From assembly GCA_945910005.1 (NCBI GenBank), contig OX246741.1:8771111-8835110 (forward strand): a DNA stretch of 64,000 bases, given 5' to 3'. The notes beneath the pieces are model-generated. The model saw only the letters and a program-made list of their open reading frames with translations. It was not told where the DNA came from and ran no database searches. The position numbers were made by a program, and so were the translations under genes. Below are positions 38,241 to 50,313 of the stretch, one piece after another (position 1 is the first letter of the stretch; each line of letters begins with the position of its first letter). The DNA comes from Isoperla grammatica (Eukaryota; Arthropoda; Insecta; Plecoptera; Perlodidae).

Positions 38241-41200
38241 ATGGCTGGTGGCAACAAGTGGATTACCTCATTATTATTTAAAATCATATTTGTCTCCACA
38301 ACATGGATTATTATTCTGTATTTATACTTGCGAGTAAACTCTTTAACTACTGAACACCAAAACCACATACGCAATCATGCACTCCAACCTAATCTTAAAA
38401 TACCTGCTGAACCTCCAGACTTAGACATAGTGAAACTCAATTCCAAGAAGTACAACTCACTAGACAATGAAATAGTTCTACCTTATGAGGAAGGAGGCAA
38501 AGGGTTTGAATACAATAAACAAAAGTATTACAAAAACTCTCCACAATTGGTAGAAAAATTGCAGCCCAAAATTCCAGATCCCTCCGATATGATTGGACTG
38601 ATTCGTACACACGAAGATCAAAGTTTACGAGACCAAGGATACAAAACGTTTGCCTTCAATGTGCTCGTTAGCCAACGCCTTGGGTATCACCGAAATCTTC
38701 CAGATACTCGCCATAAACGGTTTGTTGTAATTTTAGCTGCTTAGCTGTCATGTCTCTATCAGGTGTTCAATAAGTACGCCTATTAAGTATGATGTCAATG
38801 TGGATTTCTGGGCTACTTGTTATAGCCTAGTGAGTGTGACAGTAGGCCTACTTCTTAAAAAAACAAGGTGTTTCAATATTATTTTTAAAGTGTACGCCGC
38901 CTGTACGACTAACAACTGTTCGATAATCTATTGCAATTGGATGTTTCAGATGTAAAAAAGAAGTTTATCCAGCCGCTGACATGCTACAAAAAGCTAGCGT
39001 TGTGATATGTTTTTACAACGAACACTACCACACCTTACTAAGAACTGTTCAGAGTATATTAGACAGAACACCAAGTACACTTCTCCAAGAAATAATTTTA
39101 GTAGATGACAATAGTGACTTAGGTAAGTAGGCCTACCTGTACTACTCCAACTTGAATCTTGAGAGTTTAAGCTATCAATGTATACCCAAAACTCGGAATG
39201 TGTGCCTCATAGTTATGTTTACTGGTATTGATATGAATGAGTGTGTTTATTTTGTATTTACTCACATAGATGGCATTCATGACCAAATACAAGATTACAT
39301 AGTGGGCAACAAAATGTTATCAGAACGAGTGCATTTGTTGAAGACTAAACGTCGAGAAGGACTCATTCGAGCGAGAATGTTTGGTGCGAAAGCAGCGACT
39401 GGCGAGGTAAAATTGATTTTTATAATGTTTTTTTTCCTCTTATGCGATGATGACTTTTCAGCCATTCATTTTTCTTGCTATCCAATATAAATTAGCTTCT
39501 TGATCTGGCCTGCTCTGGTATAATGTATTAAACTTGTTTCTAGATGTTGAATTTGCTACTCACACTCACCTGAATAAACGTTACAGTTTTATCACAGTAT
39601 TGTAACTTACTTCAGACAGCTGCTGCCAAGAGTGACAAAAAGTCCTCAAAAGCACTTGAAACTACTCTAATCATGGGTTGCCACCTCCTAAATACATGCC
39701 TTATCCAAAGACACTGTGAATGCATCATCACCTTAAATTTCTGATGTCCTGTGTTAATAAACTTTCATGCACTGAGCTGTCATGATTAATTTCTAAGCTG
39801 TAAATGATTTCATTTCAAAGCTAGTGCATACCTCGTATCTTCTTGTCATGTGCTTGGGACTCCTGGTTGGTAAATGCCCCGACCACATTATAGACGCGAT
39901 ATAAAGCCGTTGTTCTCTCGGTACTTTGCGACAGAAGCAGAGAGGCCGTTTGCCGGTAATAGTGCGGATATCCTTTCTCCTCTTGTTCATCATCATCATT
40001 CGTAAATCACCCATTGCATCAAGTCGCTTTTCGAGTTTAACAAGTCCTAGAAAACATAAAAACGTGAAGATTATTGCGGAGCCGATGTTTCGCAGGTGCT
40101 CGTGTTTCTCGACAGCCACGTAGAGGTGAACGTCGAGTGGTTGGAGCCGCTGTTATCGCGGATACGATCGTCCCGAACCAACGTTGCGATGCCCATTATC
40201 GACATCATCAACGCAGACACGTTTGAGTATTCGGCCAGTCCGCTGGTGCGAGGCGGCTTCAACTGGGGCCTACACTTCAAGTGGGAGAACCTGCCCACCG
40301 GCTCTCTGGTGGACGAAGACGACTTTGTGAAGCCTATCAAGTGAGTATGGCACAGTTTTCAACCAAATTTTTGTAGTAAATACTAAATAAATAAATTAAA
40401 AATAAATTTGTATTTATAATCTACCCTCTCCGTTACAAGAACTGATTTTCAGTGGGATATATTTACACAATTTATTATATGCTTTGTTGCTTTGCTATGA
40501 CGGCTCCAAAGTCACCATTTCCATGTACACAATCACCATATTGATAGTTTAAAGTTAAAAATCCCAGCCTGAGCCAGGATTGAATCGAACCCTGGACCTT
40601 TTGCATTGGAAGCAAGAATAAATACACTAGACCAACGAGCCACACACTTTACCAACGAGCGAGATTAAGACATTCTACATGCATTTAATGAAATATCAGT
40701 CAGTCAGTTAGTCTCCTCTGTGGGGAGTGACAACTGAAACCTCGTGTTTTGTCTTCTTGAAATCAGGTCTCCGACAATGGCTGGAGGTCTTTTCGCGATG
40801 GACAAGTCCTACTTCGAAGAGTTGGGCGAGTACGACTCTGGGATGAACATCTGGGGCGGAGAAAACCTCGAGATTTCGTTTAGAGTGAGTGGATGAGTAC
40901 ACAAGTCCATCAGTTCAATAAATACAATGTACAAATCAAACAATAATAAAAACAGCAAGCAAAAATCGAATTATGAAGTACTGTAATCAAGTCAACAATA
41001 ACAACAAAACAAAACTATGCTATCGTAGAAAGAAAGAACACCAAATATTAAAATGGTTTAAAAAAAAAATAAAAAAAAAATGAAGGGATAAGAAAGAAAT
41101 GAAACAAATACAGTACATTAGTAACTATTTAATTCAAATTCCAAGGTACCTACCCTAAAAACCCCGATTTGAATTACCGTACAAAGATTTTGAAAGAAAC

Positions 41201-43989
41201 GGACATGTCATTTAATACTAAGCCTTATGCCCAAACCTGCTCCAGGGATTTCATTTTTGGTTCCATAGTTTGAATGACATGTAAATCTTCAGTATTTGAG
41301 TTTGAAAAGAAGACATGAAGTAGGCTACTGTACACACAAGTGAGAAAAGAAGGAAAAGTAAAATACTGTGAGTGTTGTTGTACAGATATGGATGTGCGGA
41401 GGCCACCTGGAACTCATACCGTGCTCGCGAGTGGGCCACGTATTCAGGAAACGTCGTCCGTACAGCTCGCCGTCTGGTGAAGACACGATGACGCGGAACT
41501 CTCTGAGGGTTGCAAATGTCTGGTTGGACGAGTATAAGGTAGACATAGCATTAATATCAATATTATACCCAGTGAAACAGTATTGACCTGTTCAATTCAA
41601 ATACTGTTGTATTGAAATAAATTAGTCTAAGTTAACAACCTTACATGCAACTATATGATGGTGCTGATTTCGCTACGTATATCACACATTAGAATAGGAG
41701 CGTATTGATTTATTTTATATCTAGTAATTTGATGGACAAACTTCAGATGTAAAACAGCAAACATTATTCTTCAATGATTTTTTCCCAGCGCATAAACTCG
41801 CACAACAGTTACAATATTTTCCAATGCTGTAATCTGAAATAGGCCTAATAATAAATTCGTATTGATTTATTTTATATCTAGTAATTTGATGGACAAACTT
41901 CAGATGTAAAACAGCAAACATTATTCTTCAATGATTTTTTCCCAGCGCATAAACTCGCGCAACAATTAAAATATTTTCCAATGATGTAATCAGAAATAAC
42001 AACATTTTCATGATTTTCAGGAATATTTCTTCAAACAAAGACCGGACGCGAAACAAGTTGCTTACGGCGACATCGGCGAACGGCAGAAACTTCGAGAGCG
42101 TCTAAAGTGCTACAACTTCAAGTGGTATTTGGATAACGTCTATCCTGAACTAACGTTGCCGACTGATAGCGAAGAGAGACTCAAGAAGAAATGGGCCGCC
42201 CTCGATCAGCCCAAATACCAACCCTGGCATTTAAGAACCAGGACCTACATAGGGCAATACCAAGTACGAAGAAATAACTTGTTCTGTCATATTTGCACCT
42301 CTTACATTCTACACTAGTATTGAGTTATTTTTATTACATTTTGTAACACAGCTAAAATTTATAAGCAATGCAGTGTTCTTGCATTTGTCTCGGAAGAATA
42401 CTAACACCATAGCACTACTCCTTTCTACACATGCATAATACAATTTGAAAGAAGTATTATGTATAGCCTAGTATTTATTTATTTATGTTGTTGTAGATTC
42501 GACTGTCAAATACAAGTCTGTGTATAGCTGCTGCCAAAGATGTAAAGACAAAAGGATCACTTTTGAAATTACAAAGCTGTATCAGAGCAAAAAATCAGGT
42601 AAGTTCAGTTCTAGGCCCATGTTAAGCTATGTCGTAATTTTGTAACATGCAGGGGACTGGTACATTTGTTCAATTTGATATCAATAAAATATGGGGGCTT
42701 ATACAATTGCAATGTTGGTAAAAATTAATCATTTTAATTCGTAAATGTATTGTGAGTGGAGAATTTACATTTTTGTAAAAGAACTGCCAACAATCAAATC
42801 CTCTATATTTTGTGAGTTTCTTATTGTTATTTTATTTGTACTGCATTCATCTCTAGCTACAAACATGTGAACAGTTAGAGAGTAAAAAAGAGTTTAAAAG
42901 AAAGTGATGTTTTTCCAGGTGTGGTTTGAAACGGACAAGCACGAGTTAGTGTTGGCGCAACTGTTGTGCCTGGACTCGGCAGACAAGTTCCCCAAACTGT
43001 CAAAGTGTCACGAAGCGGGCGGAAACCAGGAGTGGAGGCACAGGGATGACGTAAGAGTCGAAACTACGCTACTTGAAACATGTCTTAACTTTTCTATGAG
43101 CATTTCCAGTTCCTACCTGTTATGTACTACGTAGTACGTGGTTATTGACTAAAAACAGAAATGATAGTTTAAACTACGTTTGGTATTAGGCTACTCGTTC
43201 TGCGTTATTCAACTGGGAAACAGTTTTTACTTTTAATACAGTTTAAATTATGTGCTAATTCTGGTGAGCATTCCAAATATTTCAAAAAAAGGGACACTAC
43301 AGTGTGGGCTCCACCGATGTGTTTTGGTAATGAAGAAATGAAACTGTAATAAAACACACAGAGCAGAGCTATAGCATTGGCCACTAACCTGGTATAACCG
43401 AATGAGGTCGTTCGGGCGCTGTTCCACGTTCCCTTCTCAAACAGGTGCCATGCTCTTCTTATCAAGAAAGGTTTTTTTCTCCAGCAAGCAACGCACTCAT
43501 TCTATGGCTGTTGTGGAAAACTGCAACATACAGAAGTTTAAGAATATTTATTATTGCATTATTTACAAAGTCTCTGTGGGAGCAAAGAACAAAATAGAGA
43601 GCACCTCATGAAATGTCCAAGTCTTAAAGCCGTATAAATAGGTTCCTTATCATCTGGCATGAACTAGGAGAGTCCTGTCTCTACTGAAAACGAAAAAAAT
43701 GCATGGTGCTCTAATGAGCCAATATCGTGGGCATATGAAATAAGAAGAAGATTTAATCATCAACTAGACATAGCCTACTCATCTACCAGAAACACCAAAA
43801 GCAATGTTTAACTGTATAAAAAATAATTGTACATTTCACTTTTCTCACTTTCAGAGAAACTCCCCAATCTACAACATGGCAACGGGTACGTGTTTGAGCG
43901 TTCACACTCCGACAGTGAACTCGTTTGTCATGATGGAGATCTGTTCGAATCCCGGCCGCAACGAGTGGGATTTGATCGCGAGCTCCTGA
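38241..43989 (+). CDS. GALNT11: Polypeptide N-acetylgalactosaminyltransferase 11-like (GALNT11/Pgant35A type), 10 coding exons
   Basis: Golgi type II membrane enzyme that transfers GalNAc from UDP-GalNAc to Ser/Thr, starting mucin-type O-glycans. Coding exons: 38241-38719, 38950-39122, 39270-39406, 40096-40340, 40767-40884, 41386-41538, 42021-42263, 42497-42598, 42919-43050, 43855-43989. All introns are GT-AG, phases agree, and the total is 1,917 nt (638 residues plus stop), against about 608 for the vertebrate enzyme. A short cytoplasmic tail precedes a hydrophobic anchor at about residues 11-30, then a stem to about 130. The GT-A catalytic domain shows FYNE (181-184), the metal-binding DSH (269-271), WGGEN (374-378) in the Gal/GalNAc-T motif and RVGH (His402, the expected third metal ligand). 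A C-terminal ricin-type lectin domain starts near 517 with Cys525, the CLD triplet at 567-569, QEW at 587-589 and a gamma repeat at Cys607-Trp632. The gamma triplet reads CLS, so its Asp is replaced. The start is the first ATG after the acceptor at 38231-38232. Subfamily 11 is assigned by overall resemblance, without a tree. Confidence 0.93.
40384..40650 (-). mobile_element. tRNA-Pro-headed SINE (family 3) in GALNT11 intron 4
   Basis: Read on the minus strand, a tRNA-like head starts GGCTCGTTGGTCTAGTG and has a B box GGGTTCGATTC. Then come GTGACTTTGGAGCCGTCATAG, CCCACTGAAAATCAGTTCT, and an AT-rich TAA tail. The head resembles tRNA-Pro. A second copy is at 50067-50313. It lies between exons 4 and 5 and does not touch the splice sites. 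Confidence 0.8.
41701..41999. repeat. Tandem duplication, 157-bp period, in GALNT11 intron 6
   Basis: Two adjacent copies (from 41701 and from 41858) both begin CGTATTGATTTATTTTATAT and are almost identical through CAGCGCATAAACTCGC, then diverge. The second copy ends about 20 bases before the exon 7 acceptor (42019-42020). Confidence 0.95.
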
Positions 43990-44227
43990 GGTGGAGAGCG
44001 AGCCGGCTTTCGCCCTTGTCAAGGCCGGGAATCCCCGGAAGATGTCCGGGTTGAGTTTAGTCAGTGTAGAAGAACTAAGAAGTCTCGCGCGTTCAACGGG
44101 ACAGGTAAACATATCTGGGTGTACGTCGTTGCATTCATCGGGAACTATTTCTTGTAAATGTTGATACTACTTGATAGATGCTAATTAGCTGGAATACTGT
44201 AGTTGAGTAACATTACAGTCCGAGAGG
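43990..44227. other. Probable 3' UTR of the GALNT11-like gene
   Basis: Immediately downstream of the stop codon. The first ~110 bases are GC-rich, then AT-rich. No further intron is needed. The extent depends on which AATAAA is used. Confidence 0.45.
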
Positions 44228-44395
44228 TTACCTTTGACTAAGATGACGACGAATTTAAGAGTTGAAAGTTGATATTGAAGAGACAATACAACAATAAGTA
44301 GATGATCAAGACCTGGTGTCAAAACCTCTCGTAAATTTTTTATTAAGTCTCTTCAATATTAAATTTTTACTCACATCCATCTTACTCAAAGGTAA
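44228..44395. mobile_element. Inverted-repeat MITE, 168 bp, in the probable GALNT11 3' UTR
   Basis: TTACCTTTGACTAAGATG at the left pairs with CATCTTACTCAAAGGTAA at the right. Inner pairs ATATTGAAGAGAC and GTCTCTTCAATAT also match. If transcribed, the element would fold into a long hairpin. Confidence 0.7.
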
Positions 44396-44916
44396 GTTGT
44401 TGAATCCTATTTCCTACTCTCAAAAAATAACGAAAATTTTACTGAAGTTTAAATTTTGTATTTTCTTGCATAGTTTATGAATAACAGTCCCCACTTTTGC
44501 CCTACAGCTTCTAATTGACCTTGTTTCAAGCTCTGTTCATTTCATTGATGTAAGTGTGTTCAATTACAATAGTATAAACTTTGTTAAATGTTTTCTATAA
44601 TTATACGTTTCAATTCAATATACAATATGTTCTTCCCTTTTTTAATTTGAACAATTTAGTAATTTACCTTCCCATTCGGATCAAATCTAGCCATACCTTT
44701 CCTGGAGTATACTTCATCTCAAGTTGATTTTCAAATGGTACCGGTATGTATGCATTTGTATTTTATTTTTACTTTCAGCCATAGCAACTTGACAGGTAAC
44801 GGTACAACTAACTATGCAAGTAACTATACAGTTTCTAGCTTCAGTCACTCGTTTGTAATAATTTATACCTCAACCCAACTGCACTCAAAGCAAATACCAA
44901 ATCATGTTTTAGATTA

Positions 44917-44922
44917 AATAAA
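44917..44922 (+). terminator. Candidate polyadenylation signal for the GALNT11-like gene
   Basis: This is a canonical AATAAA about 930 bases after the stop codon, in AT-rich DNA. Later AATAAA hexamers occur near 45985, 46002 and 46834, so the true 3' end cannot be chosen from sequence alone. If this site is used, the 3' UTR includes the inverted-repeat element at 44228-44395. Confidence 0.3.
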
Positions 44923-44942
44923 TACATAATAGTTTGTTAAGG

Positions 44943-45054
44943 GTCAGTATAGGAGACCGTATGACAGCAACGCTGTGAGCGTTCCTACCCAAAAAGATTC
45001 TGCATGCGTCTCACTTATCGCGTGTAATTATGTCGTACGGTCTCCCATACTCAC
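44943..45054. mobile_element. Short inverted-repeat MITE, 112 bp
   Basis: GTATAGGAGACCGTATGACA pairs with TGTCGTACGGTCTCCCATAC, about 20 bp with three mismatches. No coding capacity. Confidence 0.65.
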
Positions 45055-46969
45055 CATTGAGTTTTTAAGATGGATTTTAATTAACTTTGTTAAATATGTA
45101 CTACTGTACTAGTACAGATAGCCTATATAATGTTGTTACTAACTTAGTATGTATTAATGTTAGCTGATGTAAGATACTAAAGTAATGGTTGATAGATTTG
45201 ATTGGTAGATGGAACAAAGTTGTATGCTACATCTAATTGTGGAACAAAGATAACTGTACAAATACAGTTATAGATCTTAAAGTAGGTAGCCTACCTACTT
45301 TATAGAATGCAAATTTTGAATTTTGATGCCTTATTTCCTTGCCATTCTTGATTCTAAAAGTATGTAGTATTAGTTTAGTGAATCTCAATTGTCGTTGTAG
45401 TTTATCATTCATAACAATGATAACATCTTTGATGTGCAGTATTACTCAGGTGTTAGAAGGTGATTATCAATTGATAGTCAACCATCATACTCATTGTGTA
45501 AAGAATTGATATAATGTAACAGGGTTAATGGAAGATATATCTACTGTTATTAATAGACGCCATTTATTTTACATTGATGACTCTGATTTTAGGAAGACTG
45601 AAATTAAATTCTTGTGTATGTCTCTCTTGTATCTTCCCCATAAACTACGTACCGGTACTGACCCTATCAGACTTGAAAGTACCGATTTCATTAGGGGGGA
45701 AGTGGGGGCTGGGGGGAGAGAGCTGACAACAGCTTACCAAGTTGCTGAAAATAATCTGTTGGGATCACTATTCTCTCTCCCCCCCCCCCCCCCCCATTGA
45801 ATTACCCAGCCATTTGGCATACTTTATACCAACCCACTCAACCCATCAGACAAACAGATAGCTGGTTAGCTGCTAATGTCGAGTATCTAAATACGTACTA
45901 ACCAATTTGATGTATTTTAAAATTGTTGACATCCAATATATAATAATGATTTTTTTTCAATGGCATTGATCAGTCAAGGGCACAAATAAAAACCTCTTAA
46001 AATAAAGTTCACAGTTAAACTATTAAACTATGTGAAGTGCATTAAACATATTATTTACAGTATTATAAAATTAGCATTGAATGCATTGACTGATACTTGA
46101 CAGTAACTGTATTATGCAAATTTAAATATGAGAAACTAAACACTATGTCAAGAGGATAATTAATTTAAAAAAAGTACTTTGTTGTAAATGTAGCCCTACA
46201 TTGTGAGGCAAAATATATTCCTAATAGAAATGGGTTATACCCAGTTGTCATATTATGTGTGTTGGATGTACATAGGTACCTAGGACATAGCATTGTCTGA
46301 AAAGCTAATTTATTTATTTATTTATTAATTATTTGTATTCATTACAAAAGTGAAAATCTTCAATGATGCACGTCTTGCCGTAGCACTATGATTGGTAAAT
46401 TGCTTGACCTTGGCCACTAGTTGCTCAGCACTCTGTAATATGGTAGACTGTAAGCACATGTATGTCAGAAGCTGATTTTTTAGAGGGAAATAATTATATT
46501 TATATTGACAACCAACAACATTTGGTAGCCAATGCTGATGTAAAGAGCAGCGATTGCCTATAGGCAATTATGTAAGGTTCGAGGATGTAAACCACCCATT
46601 AGATTAGGTATACACTGGGATAGGCAGCTATATAGTTGAATACAGGTACATTTGAAGTTATTATGTTTTAAGATGTATTTATAGTAAGCATGTTTGAATT
46701 ATTAAAACTTCATAACACTATTTTATTATTAAATTTGTATTTGTACATAACTGATCTATTATTGAATCAGTGATGATGTTTTTATTGTAATATGTTGAAA
46801 TGTTGGGAATTTGTTTTTGAATGCCATGCCAAAATAAAGTAACGTCTCCTATGTGGTCAGATTTTGGCTTAACTCCTGTACAGCATATATTTTATTGTGT
46901 AGCACATTATGTTGTTTTTAAAGCACCTGTGTGCGTATGGTTAAAGTCACTGACGATCATAATTAAAGT
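45055..46969. other. No gene seen; poly(C) run
   Basis: Poly(C) of 17 at 45779-45795. Possible distal poly(A) signals for GALNT11 near 45985, 46002 and 46834. A short (TTTA)n run lies at 46309-46325. Confidence 0.5.
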
Positions 46970-47403
46970 CAGGGGCACCGGGTTTTCCTAATTCCGAGGG
47001 GTGCTCAACTTCGCAGAAAAGGGACCAAGCACGGGGGGTTGGGGGGCGGAGCCCCCCAATAATAGCGCCGCAGGCGAAAATTTTTAAACTCCGTTTTTAG
47101 ATTGTTTGGTGCGTTCTAGAAAAAAAGTGGCTTGAATGCAATGCCAAAATAATGCATTTTAAATATATGTATATACATATTATATAATAATGCCAAAAAA
47201 ACATTAATTTAAATCACATTGATTGTATCCAAGATGAAAATAGACACATTATCGTAAATTTTTTTTTAAATTGAGACCTCAAAACTCGGATATATATGCA
47301 TAATTTTTCTTTTAGTCTGGATATTTGGAGGGGTGCTGCGCACCCCTCCTAACAATCCGATGGGTGCTTCAGCCCCTGAGCACCCACATAGTCGGCGCCC
47401 CTG
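46970..47403. mobile_element. Non-autonomous hAT-like element, 434 bp, perfect 8-bp target duplication
   Basis: Termini CAGGGGCACCG and CGGCGCCCCTG are inverted copies with one mismatch. ATTAAAGT flanks both sides (46962-46969 and 47404-47411), an exact 8-bp duplication as made by hAT transposases. Internal hairpins include GGGGGGCGGAGCCCCCC and GGGGTGCTGCGCACCCC. No transposase. Confidence 0.93.
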
Positions 47404-47602
47404 ATTAAAGTCACGTGTGTCATTTTTCATGGTGTGGTTTGGCATAAACACAAGTAACTTCTATGTACAATTTTCTTCTCTGTGCTCTAACGTAGAGTGG
47501 AGCCTGATTGGATCCAACATACTTTGTTTGGACTGATAATTATACTTAGTAATTTACGTTTTATGTAGAACAATAATTTTAATGGAACTACAATGTTTTT
47601 AA

Positions 47603-47915
47603 GGGCAAAGGGTAGTCTCTACGTCAAAAACCGCAGAAAATGTTCATTATTAAAGAATATCTCAAGATTGTAACAAGAAATCGAAAATCTAAATCAGCAG
47701 CGAACTTTGCTTTGATAAGCCCTACAGATTGAATAAAATATTATAAAAAAAATACCGATTATAATATAAGTCACGACTTAGCGCATTCAATGTGTAGGGC
47801 TTACTAAACCACAGTGCGCTGTTGATTAAGATTTTTGATTTCGAAGCCCATTCTTGTGATATAAATTAAAAATGAAAATTTGTTGCGGTTTTTGATGTAG
47901 GTGTATCCTTCCCTG
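47603..47915. mobile_element. TTAA-flanked MITE, 313 bp (piggyBac-like target)
   Basis: Flanked by TTAA at 47599-47602 and 47916-47919. Its arms share ACGTCAAAAACCGCA (left) and TGCGGTTTTTGATGT (right), with looser similarity out to the ends. A second inverted pair, TAAGCCCTACA and TGTAGGGCTTA, is internal. TTAA targets are the piggyBac hallmark; the ends themselves do not prove the family. Confidence 0.65.
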
Positions 47916-48173
47916 TTAAGGAGCCACACCACAAAATCAATAACCGTACCTAAGGCCATATACAATAATGTTCTATAGGCATTGTTGTGCTACATACGTA
48001 TATTCTAAAAATTGAAATGTATTTATTAATTAAAAAGTGTTTCAAACCATCATTGTCAATGTTTCTTTACTTAAACCTTTCCACCTCCTCTTATTAAAGA
48101 ATGTAATATTGTAATAAATTGAGAGCATGTTTTGTAGGTTGTCATACTGCATACGCCCAATACAATACACTAT

Positions 48174-48349
<176 letters not shown>

Positions 48350-50066
48350 AGATACGCCACTGGAATCCCACATGAAATGAGTTCTCTAATATGGCCCAGG
48401 GTCAACCTCTGCCGCTCGTAGGGGCGAGAGAATGAGGCTCCCCTTTTCCTTTCCTCCCTTTAACTCCTTTAAATATTACTCCTACTCGTCGTCCCACTTG
48501 TGGTGTTCCTCCAATCACTCCCCCCCCCCCCCCACCGATGTCATATTAGTTATGATAGTAGTCTTCGAGTACATCGTTGAACGTCAAATAATCAAAATCA
48601 CAAGGGTGTGCGTGGCGCATGACCAGCGTCGGAGAGGAAGACCAAAGTAGGGGTCTGCCTGGGCCTACTTCTAAAGGCCCGGGCCCGTAGTGAGTAATCT
48701 AATCGAAGCCGGGGCCCGGGTGAGGAACTCAGAACTCAAATAGCGTAAGGTTTTCCGTTCCTATCTTTAAAACATCCTTTAAAATTTAAATATAAACAAA
48801 AAATAACAGCTCTAGGCTGAAGATCGTCCGAGCGTCTTGGGCCGATGGCAACATCTACGCCGCTGGTACGCGTGACAGAGTGGGACCCGACAGTGACGGC
48901 TACGCCACTGGCGTGGGAGCCAACGCCTGGCACCTTGTATGAGATAATGGGCCAAGATGCGGATGTCTTGTCGTCATTTGTTTATCGACGCCGTCGTCTT
49001 GCGTCGTCGCCCAACAGCTCTCGGGGTGTACCACTCAAGCAAGACAAGAGGAGGGGGGTTAAAGATCTATAGATCTATAGATCTCACCACAGCGATTCGG
49101 GTTTTGCCAAGGGTGTTTAGCTAGACTCCTGGACGGGTAAGTTACCAACAGTCAACGAGACGAGATGGATGGACTAACAAAAAGATCATAACATATCATA
49201 AGATCATCACGATAACTGGATCGTTCTGCCAACCACGCGACAATTATGTCAACAAGTTCTTGGTTTGGTACTAACAAATGTAGGCCTATGGATGCAATTG
49301 ACTGCAGAAAGGGTCCACTAGCGAGCCACAGGAGGTAGAGAGATGTACTATTAATTCATCCAAAAATACAAATGAAGTGTTCAAGTGAATCAGATAATTT
49401 AAATCGGTAAAAACACTTTTTTAAACATTATTTCTTAAGCTTTACTGACCTCCTCCTCCCCCCCCCCCTTCAGAAAAAAATCTACCCGTTTACGATTCAT
49501 GGATAATGGTAAAGCCCACCCTTTATTGGATAATCTAGAAGTATGACTGGAGGGAACTCCCATGCGGAATGACGGTTTTAGTTACTTGTTTTGGATATCA
49601 TATACACAGAATTATATCAAATTGTACCGAACTGCGGACCTGATAACATATAAACCAAATTATACCAAATAATAATAATACCTTAAAAGTATCGTCTTTT
49701 CGAATGCGAGCTGACCCGCACACGCCCGAGCCTACCAAATTCGCAACTGCTTTTTGAAGAATGTTTCGTTTTTTGTTTTCACTGTGTTTAGCCTCACACA
49801 TATTCCCACAGAAAAAGACAGGATACTGTGCAATGACGTGTATTGGAACCTAATATCGACACTTCTTACAGTAAGGACTAAAGTAAAAGCGTCAGCCTCT
49901 GCTTACCCTGCCGGGAGTATAGGCCTAGTGAGTTCCCTCGAAGCATCGTTCACTCTATTGACGTCATGAAACCATCTTTGCTCCCTCAAGCCTGGGTATA
50001 GTCGTGACAATAGAAAATGCATATTTTCTTATCACTGCGAAGTACGTTCAGATATCTTGCCTAGAA
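48350..50066. other. Intergenic stretch; C runs and small palindromes
   Basis: Poly(C) at 48521-48532 and 49457-49468. GGCCCGGGCCC near 48679 and GGGGCCCGGG at 48711 are GC palindromes. Overlapping AGATCTAT units lie at 49064-49083. GGCTACGCCACTGG (48898-48911) is another orphan hAT-like end. No gene is supported. Confidence 0.5.
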
Positions 50067-50313
50067 ATGAATAAATAAATTTCAATTTATTGTGTACCAA
50101 CTCAGAAGAACTCATTTATACAATTTATTATGACTATGAGCTTCGTTTGCTATGACGGCTCCAAAGTCATATTGACATTTACACGTGTACATACACATGG
50201 ACACATGGAGTCAAATTTCAAAGTTACAAAACCCCAGCCCGAACCGAAAATCGAACCCTGGTCCTTCTGCATTGGATCAGGCATAAACCCTCTGGACCAA
50301 CGAACAACGCACT
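50067..50313 (-). mobile_element. tRNA-Pro-headed SINE (family 3), second copy
   Basis: Minus-strand head GTTCGTTGGTCCAGAGGG with B box GGGTTCGATT, then TGACTTTGGAGCCGTCATAG and an AATAAATTG-rich tail ending TTTATTTATTCATT. Collinear with 40384-40650 over head and central part. Confidence 0.75.

Noticed and set aside
39152..39490. 112-codon open frame as an independent gene
   Set aside because: Only 39270-39406 is coding, as GALNT11 exon 3; the rest is intron read-through.
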